Positions 13,101 through 22,616 of a DNA stretch of 64,000 nucleotides are shown here, piece after piece (the stretch's first letter is position 1; every line of letters starts with the position of its first letter). The DNA is taken from assembly GCA_002633005.1 (NCBI GenBank), contig NMRA01000001.1, forward strand, positions 2,672,997 through 2,736,996, written 5' to 3'. Below the pieces are notes generated by a model that had not been told where the DNA came from, did no database searches, and saw only the letters and a program-made list of their open reading frames with translations. The position numbers and the translations under genes were made by a program. This DNA comes from Phoronis australis (taxonomy: Eukaryota; Phoronida; Phoronidae).

Positions 13101-15104
13101 CTGATTTGTAGGTTGGGCGGTCTTTATCCCAGTGTCGCTGTGACGATATTCATGTTTGCATTCCTAGCTATACACTGAGAGGTAATGGCTCTGACTGTCA
13201 CCATGAGTTTGAAGTCAAGGTAAGCAGTAAGCACCAAGTCTGATTTTATGCCAGAGTTGTTGTTTGGTAAAGTTTGTAAGCAGGCGAGGATCATAATTGT
13301 TTAATCACAGTCCTGTTTTGATCATGTGTACCATGAATTCAACATTAGCAAAAGATCAATTTCGACCTTTTTACGATTAGAGATTTGTGGGAATCATATC
13401 TCTTGGAGGACATGTTGGTTATGAATATTTGTGTACGTTCTCTAATTTCATTCTGTTGGTTTCATTCTGATTTGGATGAGTACCTTCCCACAATGCACGG
13501 CAATGTGATGCTTCATCTATATGTAAAAAGGTCAAGTTATGTTGAATATAAAATGTCCCGCTAGACGCAATGAGAAGTGATATTTTTGCTGACCATGCCA
13601 TAGGTTTACCTCATGGAATTGCCATTTGCTATCCAACACTGCGACATCGCTGACTTTACCCAGTGACACGTATTTTTGATAGACACGATTGCCTTGTCTA
13701 TTCAGGTTATAATTGGACATGGTTTTTGGACAGTGTACAGATTGCCTTGTCTGTCCAGGTTATAATTGGACATGAATCTTGGACAGTGTATAAATTGCCT
13801 TGTCTATCCAGGTTATAATTGGACATGAATGTTGGATAGTGTATAGATTGCCTTGTCTGTTCAGGTTATAATTGGACACGAATGTTGGACAGTGTACAGA
13901 AGGTACAAGAGATTTAGAGAATTACATTCCTTCATGAAGTCAAAATACCCAGAGGTAAGCTGAGCACCACTGCTTCATTGGTGGACTGTGTAGAAATATG
14001 GCATGCATTCAGGTTTCCTAATCAATTTGTGTATTCTGGTATTGGTTCTTCCAGAAACCAGATCTTGTTGAAATTAGCTTTAGTGTTTTTTAATGTTATT
14101 ATAATTGAAATTTTGAAAAATGTACATTTCAATCTAAATATGTTATAGAGAGTGCAGACTTTTAGATAAATGTCCAGTTTTGAAAAATGACTGTGTCCAT
14201 TTTGGTCACGTCTGTTACCACAATTAAGGTGATTGGAGTTCCTAATTAAATTGAAAATTCTAACTTTCACTTATATATTTTTAAATGCACTTTCATGGAT
14301 CTACTTGCAGATGTTAAAATGATGTTTGTTAATACCAAATTAATTATTTATTTTTATAAAAGATTAGAAAGTCAAAATGTCACTTCTGTTACCAAACAAA
14401 TACTGTGAATTCAACATATGTTTGTTTTTCAGTTGGGTAAGCTTGTATTCCCTGCCAGAAAGTTGTTTGGACGTCATTCAGAGAAGTTTGTCTCTGAAAG
14501 AAAAACACAACTTGAGGTAAACAAAAAGGAGTTCACATCACCTAGTGAAGTGGTAGCAGTAGTACATCTACCAGAGTGTGAACTAACAATATTACATCCA
14601 CCAGAGTGTGAAATAACAATAGTACATCTACCAGAGTGTGAACTAAAAATAGTACATCTATCAGAGTGTGTGCTAATACTAATACATCTATTATAATGTG
14701 AAATAACAATTGGGTATTTCTTACATTGATGATGAACTTTTTGTTGAACGAACTTTCATTTTTACTTCTTGAAGAACGTAAAAAATTGAAATTATCTGTT
14801 TCTACCTTACAGTCGTTTAAGCTTCTCTCAGTAATTTTTTTTCTCCGTGTGCAGAATGAAAGTTAATTCAGTTATCATGCGGACATCCTTGTCATCTCAC
14901 TATAACACGTTTGTGACAATATGGAATATTTTGTGTTTCATCTTTCAGCATTATCTCCAGAGTTTCATAGAAGTCTTGCAGAATGACCCAAACAGTTTCC
15001 TGCACAGATCTCAGAACAAGGGCCTGTCAAAGCAACTGCTGTGTGAGTTCCTTCCCTTCTTCAAGAAAGGCGTCTTTGAAACTTCCAAGCATAACACATC
15101 GTAG
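748..15104 (+). CDS. KIF16B: Kinesin-like protein KIF16B (SNX23), C-terminal half, 12 exons, 5' partial
   Basis: Plus-end kinesin-3 motor that carries early endosomes and binds PI(3)P through a C-terminal PX domain. Exons: 748-909, 1320-1840, 2949-3081, 3502-3671, 4000-4108, 8793-8938, 9975-10148, 11456-11558, 13112-13219, 13865-13954, 14433-14516, 14949-15104. All junctions are GT-AG and phases join without a break, giving 651 codons before TAG. The first seven exons encode a Glu/Gln/Arg/Lys-rich coiled-coil stalk. The eighth is a linker with TRANPYAS, and the last four are a PX domain ending KKGVFETSKHNTS, very close in kind to the vertebrate KIF16B C-terminus. Motor and FHA regions are absent because the gene runs off the left edge. 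The human protein is about 1,300 residues, so roughly half is seen. The family identity rests on my recognition of the PX and tail; exon ends were placed by eye. Confidence 0.92.
4109..8792 (+). other. KIF16B intron, 4.7 kb
   Basis: Starts gtaagt and ends ttttacag. It holds one copy of a dispersed repeat family (about 7190-7640) and otherwise shows nothing I can support as coding. Confidence 0.7.
7190..7640 (+). repeat. Dispersed repeat family A, copy 1
   Basis: Shares ordered blocks with 50560-51020 and, inverted, 61030-61400: atctcagaaatggctga, atgaaactttcagatacc, a T/A-rich middle with tttatgaa, then cacgtgacccaattagggg. Copies are strongly diverged and have no ORF, so this is probably an old non-autonomous transposon. 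Boundaries are approximate. Confidence 0.6.
11985..12520 (-). mobile_element. LINE retrotransposon 3' fragment (reverse transcriptase C-terminal zinc-finger region)
   Basis: The minus strand at 12519-12316 encodes a peptide with the arrangement WFQYRLIHRILPTN followed by CSFCGEHSETFLHLIWE. This is the Cys/His region (zf-RVT type) near the C-terminus of L1/Tx1-like LINE ORF2 proteins. The frame then breaks, and about 300 bp of non-coding sequence ends in an A-rich tail (aataaaaatattaaaa on the minus strand, near 12005-11985). A 5'-truncated, poly(A)-ended insertion antisense to KIF16B in its intron 11559-13111 fits. The LINE clade is uncertain. Confidence 0.7.
13112..15104 (+). CDS. KIF16B: KIF16B PX domain exons
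   Basis: Four phase-0 exons encode the phosphoinositide-binding PX fold. Exon 13112-13219 gives the first strands (IHVCIPSYTLRG, HHEFEVK). Exon 13865-13954 has the WTVYRRYKRFRELH motif, whose Arg pair at 13898-13903 is the family's PI(3)P-contact position. Exon 14433-14516 has the Pro-containing loop FPARKLFG and the distal basic residue in ERKTQLE. Exon 14949-15104 gives the last helices, FLPFF and the KKGVF tail. Every key basic position of the family is present, so the domain looks functional. The acceptor of 13865-13954 is the last of four tandem copies, described separately. Confidence 0.9.
13690..13917 (+). repeat. Four tandem copies of a splice acceptor plus exon start
   Basis: A 53-54 bp unit (attgccttgtct-ry-cag then GTTATAATTGGACATGAAT and TTGGACAGTGTA) is repeated four times. 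The post-AG positions fall at 13705, 13759, 13812 and 13865. Each unit holds the complete pyrimidine-rich acceptor and the first ~12 codons of the PX exon. Only the fourth continues into the rest of the exon. From the first three, the frame reaches TAA inside the next unit. Confidence 0.9.
14551..14711 (+). repeat. 33-bp minisatellite in KIF16B intron
   Basis: About five imperfect units of 33 bp around catctaccagagtgtgaa, starting about 35 bp after the donor at 14517. Because the unit is a multiple of three and lacks stops, the frame of the upstream exon stays open through the array to TAA at 14694-14696. Confidence 0.8.
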
Positions 15105-17873
15105 ACCTGGTGATGTTGCCGATTTGAATACTATTTATTTATTTACATGTTCTATGAGAACGGTGATTGTCTTGTGTGCTGTTATTCAACAAAGTTGAAG
15201 AAGTGTCTACGTCATTAATGTTGCAAAGGTTGCGATATCATGTTGTTCTTATCCCGTAAAGTGCGTGATCATGCCAACATTATCTCCTGGTTGAAATTAC
15301 AGTGGGTGATTGTTCCTTGTTACTTTTTATACACTCAAAAAGCTGCCAAGCAAGTATAATGGATAAAAGTGCCATTCTGTGAGGTTGTGTAAACACGCAG
15401 ATAACAGATGTTAAATTGCCTTTTCTTCCTTGTCCATCTTACAATGGTGGTGTAACATGGATATAGGTCAGGTTATTTGACAAAACTAGTCAGGTTACCG
15501 CATCTGTAGTTTATGGTGCATGCTAAGTCATTAAAAGCTACACCGTATGTCTCCTGTTTTAAAAGACTTCTTAGACTAATTGGTGCTGAAGGTTCTGTCA
15601 CCCTAAACACAATCTCAGAGCTTTCCAGTCCATCTTACAAACTTGATAAAACTGGATGTGTAGAAACGGGCATCTTTGGCAACAAAATTCCTTGAAAGCA
15701 ACAATGTCCACGAGTATCTTATATTCTAACAATTACTTACAAAGTTTGTCTCGCTCCACACTTAGTTTTAGTCCATTCTGTCAAATTTTCAAGGATGTGC
15801 TTAGAATTCCTCAGTGTGACCTTACTGTAAGACAACATAAATACTTTTGAATGTTGCTCACATCTGAAGTCTTTAGAAAAGGCTTGCAAAATGATATCTC
15901 TTTGTTTGACACTTCACTAACAGAACTTTAGTGTCACTTTCATGTAGTATCTTGGCAAAAACAGTAACTGCCTTAGCAATAGTCGTCATAAAATTACTGT
16001 AAGTTGAAAGTTGTTGTTTCAAGTTGTATTTGTATTTGGCTGTGTGCAAAAATGCTTATCACTTAGCAGTCTGGTGGTCTTATTAGTTAGGACTAGATTT
16101 ACCTTTAAATTTACTAATGAAGAATCCTGTTTGCTAAACTTATACATGTGCTTCTTTCTGTGAAATGGAAGTGGTCAGTAATTTTTGAATCTTTAGGCAA
16201 AATGTGACTTTTGAAGAATGACTTGCCTAATTGTGGTGCTAATAGTGCTATGTGATTTGAAAACAAAAGTTGTATTTTTATAGATTACCTATTTTTGCAA
16301 AGTTAAAAATGGTCAGTGGTTATATCAATAACTTGTTAATCTTCTGAATCATTTTAATCAAAATTGCTAAAGCATTTTAATGATATTTTTAAAAAATGTT
16401 TTGTTGAGTTAAATGTGTTGGGTTCGCTATAATTTTTGTTCTCGGTTCCTCAAATTAAACATTAAAAGTATTTTCCTAAGTCTACTAATGTCATTTGGAA
16501 AATCTACTGGTCTATTAACACCAACTTGTAACTTGTTTATTTTGGCACAACATTGCAGTTCATCATTTCTGCGACCAGTTTCAGGTGTTGCAGCGTTCGT
16601 AGCAGAACAAGCACAAATGTGGTACATGGGATCAATGATGAGTGTTTTTTTTGGAATTTTGTGTTTTTTCTTGGTGCATTGTAGCATCGGAGACCTTTCA
16701 ATTGACTTGACACACCAGCACTTTGATCACTAGAAATCTGAGTTTTCCATTGCCTTTGAGGGAATTTACTTATCTTTTTGAGGAGGGTTAGCCATGTGTC
16801 ACTTGGCTGCTTGCTGAGGGTGAATGAAGACACTAAAGTGTAGTGTCACGTGTTTCCTTGATCTTCATTTCAGTTCGGCCTGTTCCACTAATAATGGATG
16901 TTATCCCACTGTTGCTTTGACCACATGTGCCTCCACTTCATGAACTATTGCTTCCTCTGCGGCACTTATTGTTTTCAGCAATCCTGTTTTTCTTTGTCCT
17001 TTATGTTTCAGTGATATAGAATTTACTATGTTCACACTGTCATGCAGGATTTGTCTTGGCTTGCAAACTTTGAAACTTCCACATTCGGCAAGTTAGTCAA
17101 AATTAAGACAAAACTTATGTCAGACACTTAAGTCAAACTTAAGATCTCTTTCTTGAATTGGTTTTGAGACAAATTTAACTTTTATTTTAAAATTCACTAA
17201 AATTTAAGATTTGACTTAGATAAGTCAGTTTTGTTGGGACAAGGCCCTGGTTTGTTTTGACTTCCTGGTTGAGCTGTGAACCCTCTGCTCAAACCACTCC
17301 TTGTGCAGATTAGCTAAGTCTAGTGTTAGTGGTGAACCTATTGCCTGGGGTCTACTGGGACTTTCCTTGGGACAGGAAGCATGGTAAAGACTCTTCATAT
17401 TAGAACACAATATGGTTGGAACTTTGAAATTTTATTTTGTAAAGTATTTCTACAAAATAGACAGGAAGAAAATTTTACTTACTTGCACAGTTTACATTGT
17501 ACTGCTGTAATGAACAAACACACAATGAAAATTTGGACATTTTAAAAATGGAAAAGAAAATTTTGGCAATTATTTTTGTTTGATTTTGAGGTAACTGTTC
17601 CTTCGAAAGGGTGTTTGCACAATGAGTACCACATACCACATAACCATGTTTGTTTTTTGAAGAATGCTGCAACAACTGAAGAGAGTTGGAAAATTGACCG
17701 ACTGAGAGGTCATGCCAGTGTTGGTGTAGAACCTTAGATTTTAAGAATGTAGCCTCAAAGCAATTTTAGCAACTCGCTAGTCACATGAGTCTATTAACCT
17801 TAATATTTTCCATTGGTTTGATGGGAACTGGTTTGTGCAGTGTAGTTTTGTTTTGGTACCAAGTTAACGCAGA
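15105..17873. other. KIF16B 3' flank / intergenic
   Basis: Contains the presumed 3' UTR of KIF16B. I did not find a convincing AATAAA close after the stop. Short open frames here (for example near 16413-16733) have no recognisable motif and are probably chance. Confidence 0.5.
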
Positions 17874-18122
17874 ATTTCGCCCTCTTTAGTTAGCTAAAAC
17901 GAAAATCGATTTGGGCTTTGTATTCTTAAAAATCCCTTTCGTGATATTCATTACTGTGATATGATTCTTACATCGGTTATCAACAAGATCACTGAAACCG
18001 TCAACATCAGATCCAACTCTGAAATTGTGAACTGGAAAATGGCTCGTGTTCGCGTTGGGACCGAATGAGAGTAAAAGGCGATGTTTAAGCCAGCTAAATA
18101 GGGTGGAATGCAGCTGCTTTAA
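17874..18122. mobile_element. MITE family B copy with TTAA ends
   Basis: A 249-bp element flanked by TTAA (17874-17877, 18119-18122). Imperfect terminal inverted repeats: left ttaacgcagaatttcgccct, tagctaaaac; right gtttaagccagctaaat, gcagctgctttaa. Related copies are at 41711-42024 and 59457-59824. TTAA targeting is typical of piggyBac-type elements, so this may be a non-autonomous derivative, by inference only. Confidence 0.7.
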
Positions 18123-19298
18123 CTATGGTAGCAAAACATAAGTATACATTCTAGTCACATCAAAAACTGAATTTAAGTAATGCTATTAATACGCACACAT
18201 TTTTGGGGAATTGTATCATACTCTTACATTAGTGTCTGTTATTTTATTTTGTTTATCATCATGTACATAGCTATTGTTTCATAATGAAATGTGAACTCAA
18301 GCAGTTCAAATCACCAGTGCTCTAGACAGTTTCTTTCAACTTCATGACTACCTTATGGGGAGGTCATTCATTAGAACATCAATTTTGATCATAGTCACAA
18401 CAGCTCTACTAGGTTATGTTATCTATGACTGGTAGCGCCACCTTTAGATACGTGCTTGGTCTTACTGCTATAGTTATGGCGACAAGTTGTAAAAAGTCTG
18501 TTTAGAAACACAGATGGATTGGAACTGAAACTTCACGTCACTTTGGTGTTAATGTTTAGTTTGTTAAGCTTTTGTTTACTATGTGTCTGTGGCAATCACT
18601 TTGTATATGTGCCTTTCTTTGATCTCATTGTCCTTTTTGGCGTATTTCTGTGCCTGCTATCTTTGTTGGGGGAAATAAAGCGTTGTTACGACATAAATGT
18701 TTTTGTTACGTTTTGTGCAGAATTCTGGGTCCCCAAAGCATTATAATTATATTTTGCGAAATCCAACGACGGAAAGTCGAAGACCAGTGGTTTCAACAGG
18801 AACATGTTTAATACCAATGTGCACTTATCTTTGTAATAGGTAGCAGTAAAGTGTACATGTATATACCTGCAGCTCAGTAAATAGAAAACGTATTTAATTC
18901 AGGTGTAAAAGTCCCCTTGAAAACATTATACATCAAGTGGGCACTGAGTTGGTGGATAGACCTACCTTGTAGTATTAAAATAAATGGTATAACTAAGAAA
19001 CATTGAAATATTTGAATGGCATTCTACGAAGTTCGTAGAACGCCTTACAAAATGCGGTTATAGGTAGTATTTTGTACTTAATTGCAAGCCGTTCCCTAGA
19101 GACTATACCCGGCCGTAGCTCGGACTTCAGTCTGTATTTACTGTCCTGCGAAAGACTATCCGTTGCATCACAGCTGGTTTTAACCTGAATAATTATTCAA
19201 GTACATTCGAAATATTCATCAACATTATTGGTGGCCCTCACATCATCTTATGACAAATTTTCGCAGTTTCTTGCATGAGTCATCAGATGGTATGACGT
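18123..19298. other. Intergenic between convergent genes
   Basis: No supported gene. It holds a 27-bp near-perfect hairpin at 19018-19044 (13-nt arms around one base, one mismatch). An AATAAA at 18674 is possible but unassigned. Confidence 0.5.
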
Positions 19299-22200
19299 TC
19301 AAAGTGCCATCGTGTAATTCAACTTGAACAAATTGGCTTTGGGAGATTGCATGCCCCTTAACGCCTCTAGCAGGATGGTGACTCTTCCGTTCCTCGACTT
19401 GAACTCGAAATTGTTCTCCGGTTTATTGCGTGCTGCGCTAATCATACGGTGGTGATTTTTACTGTTTTCCGCGTCTTCGCGACCGTCGAGAATCATTTCC
19501 ACATTACTCTTCGACTTCACTTCGCTTACTTTGACTCCTTTGAATTGTGGGTCCATAAAGAGGCTGTAAGAAAAAAATGAAATGCAAATGATCTATAGTC
19601 TTAATGAAACAGCTGACGTCTGGAACTCGTTATCCTCAATACTCTACGTTCGCGGTGTAGGTCCGTAGTAAAGGACTATCGTTCATTTCCGACTGACTCT
19701 CCATCCTTGGGGAATTCATCGGAGTACTAAAAGGCCTGAAAGTCCGACACTTCCGGTGTATTAGACATGGCTGCAATTCGTACTCAACCAAAGTGATTCC
19801 TGAGAAGCAAAAAAGAGTGTCTCAAATTTCATTAATCTGGAAAACCTGGCAACGGGTTTGCAGTTCAATATTTTTGCGCGATTTTCTTTATTAATTCCTG
19901 TTTGTTGTTGACTAAGGAACTCACCTGAAGTTTTGGTCGTAATGCCCGTATTTGAAGACAATTTCTAATTTTCCTCTGGGCTCTGTCCATATAAGGTGCC
20001 CTTTATCGGCTGTCAACAAAACCGGTTCTAGCTGGAACCCGCTGTAAAAAAATCCAATTATACTTCAATGAGACTTTCAGAGACCTTGAAATTAAAATAA
20101 AACAACCTAATTGAAAAAGCCAAAAGCCCATGGCAGACATACGAGATTTGAGGTATTCTCGGGTCATCGGACTGCGAAGCAACCAAACAAAACGACGTGC
20201 TTTACTCATGCTTAGAAAACGTAATTTTTACAGAACAACAGCACACCACGCACTTCTTCATACAAGCTGCATTCCAAGCAACGTATTTTTTGTGATAATA
20301 AATGAATTAAAACATTTGTAGGAAACTGCTTTAGAAATGTCAGACAGCTAAACTGATCTGATCGGGATTGAAATACAAATTTTATGAAGCCGTTTGAAAA
20401 ACGTCATAAAATCTCTCATCCGGATGGTTTAAATGTATTAACATTATTTGAGCGAACTGTGTTTACTTTCAGTATGCCAACATCCCTTCTGAGAGAAGAA
20501 AAACACGAAAAGTCTCCTCATAGAACGGACGTATCTAGCTCGATAAACCAAAACCGCACAAGGCAATCTATGGTGCATGGCGTTAAACATCCAAGCATTA
20601 CTTATAATTTGGTTTCTAGTTGTTTCACGAAAGTTTTTTTAGAGTTAATTACATCAACTAATCAGACGTGCTTTATCAAAGATCAGTACATAGCTAAGAA
20701 TGAACCATAACACAGAGCGTGATAAGAGTTAGGCCTGACTACATATATCCTTAATCAACACTCCAATGAGTTTTCAAAAAATAGAAGTTCTATATAAAGT
20801 TTGCGGCGTGGAATCCGTGTATTCACGTGATATGCTAAGTAATATTTACGACACTCGGCGTAACAAATATTGGCAACAAACAAAACAACTCACCTTCCCA
20901 CCCATTTCCCTGGCTCCGATACATTCGTTCCTCCCATTTTTACTTCTCTAGCAAAGCGGGATTTGAAGGCGGGCTTGCCATCTGTTTTCTCCTCGTTCAG
21001 TCTATTGCGCCTTGTACGAGACATGACTTCGCTCTCTTCTTGTGCACCGTTTTGCACGTCTTCCAAACGACTCCGTCGAGAACGGGATCTTCTTTCTGGT
21101 TGTTTGTCGACTTCACTGCAATTTCAAAATAAGATACTGCATACGTTTACAATTTTTTGCTCATTTGGATTACGTTTGAAATGCATGCATGTCAACATCC
21201 TGTCAGGTTATAAATGTCAACTGACCAATCGTGAAATCGAGGATGCTATAAGTGTACGTCACACTTGGTTGAAATTTCTGATTATCTTTCATGTATTTTG
21301 CACGCCTTCACTGGCTTGGGAAAGTTAAATGTTATCACAGCGGCAACGAATTCTTTTTTTTTGTAAAACCCAAATTCTCGTTGGTTTTGAATTGTTTAGC
21401 AGCGACTGAAGCGAGTTCCGTCATTGTGTTAAACCGGCTTTGTTGCATGATACAGTGTTTTACAACTAAAACGGATCTAATAAATTCTCTTTCCATCACG
21501 AAAACCAACTTTTGATTTAGACCATTTACGTTGTGAGGTTTGTCTTTAATTTTTCGTTTGTCAAATTGAAGGTGATGTCGGAAAGAATGACTGACAGGTC
21601 GTTATTGCTCGAAACAAGGCTCAACGCGGTGGGTTGTCACAGTGTGTCGTTTTATTCACCAAGCGTCGAATCAGTTCTTTGCGAACCCAGAAATTATTAT
21701 TTAAATAAGAACAAGCCAAAATCAACGCTATAGAGGTTAAGTAGCCTAAATCAAACGTTAGCTAATTCTTCTAAAGAACGCGGCTTTATTAGCCGTTTTT
21801 AGAAACATTTTGAAATTTATTATTTTCAAACCTCGTTTGCTGTGCTGCGGCTTGGTTCTTGGCATGCTGTCGTAAGCTGACAATCTCGTTAGGGTTAGTA
21901 TCCTCGCCGTAACGATGTTTTAAATATCCAGGTGTATTCTTGTGGTCACATGGTCCGTCATGATCTTCCCCATTGCAGTGCTCATGGTGTTGATGATGAC
22001 GATGGTGACTGTGATGGCTTGTCGCATCATCTTCTTCGTGAGTGCGCGAAGACGTGTTGACGGCATGCTGTCTGTTCTCTACGTGAAGGCTAGAAAACAC
22101 TTCCGATACAGTGGCAGGGGTCTGTACGCGAGGATGATGACTTTGTTGGTTGGATGAGCGGGATGGTGGCGGGCTATCTCTGTATGTTGACGCGTAGTCT

Positions 22201-22616
22201 GACGCAAATGACGTTTTGCTATTAAAGCGTGGCGTGTACGTTGATTGACGCGACGAGGTTCTCCCAATGGAGGAGTAATCAGATGTGACGGACTGACGTT
22301 TGCTGTCCGTATAAGGCAGAGGAACGTCAAGCGCAGATGAGGACACGTAACTTGAGTAGTTGGAGTCCGGGTAGTTCTTCACATAATTCGAAGTGTATTC
22401 AAACGATCTGTCGAAGTCTGGAGACGCTCTTGTGGTTTCAATCTCAAGAGTGTACTCGGGGGTATATGCTGCACTTTTGACGGAGTAGTCATTGCAGTCT
22501 TTGAATTTAGTTGGAGAATTATAGTCGTACTTCATTTCTGTTGCGTACCGGCTTCCGTAGGATTTATATGACATAACACTCCTCGGTGAACTGTAAATCT
22601 TCTTACTCAAGTACGG
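19299..22616 (-). CDS. Unrecognised Tyr/Ser-rich, His-cluster protein, 4 exons
   Basis: Minus-strand exons 22616-21832, 21115-20894, 20041-19925 and 19563-19299 join in one frame, 462 codons from the first acceptor or 448 residues from the Met at 22574; stop TGA at 19301-19299. I do not recognise the family. The N-terminal ~170 residues are Tyr/Ser/Asp-rich and low in complexity (SNYSSYVSSS, SDYSS, SDYAST). A His cluster follows (HHSHHRHHQHHEH), then Asn/Gln-rich sequence. Exon 2 has a basic RRSRSRRSRLE stretch, a possible nuclear signal. Exons 2-4 look like a compact folded region with alternating hydrophobics (FQLEPVLLTADKGHLIW, GKLEIVFKYGHY, RVTILLEALRGM). No signal peptide or membrane segment is seen. 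All three introns are phase 2 and each split codon is Ser. The donor after exon 1 (gtttga) is weak. The acceptor tttgttatttcag before 22616 implies a further 5' exon, possibly non-coding. Confidence 0.72.

Noticed and set aside
16413-16733. 107-codon plus-strand frame with hydrophobic stretches
   Set aside because: No family motif and no matched splice partners. It overlaps equally long antisense frames in AT-rich sequence, so it is probably chance.
18519-18746. Hydrophobic 75-codon frame resembling a membrane peptide
   Set aside because: T-rich DNA produces Leu/Phe/Val-rich frames by chance; nothing else supports a gene.
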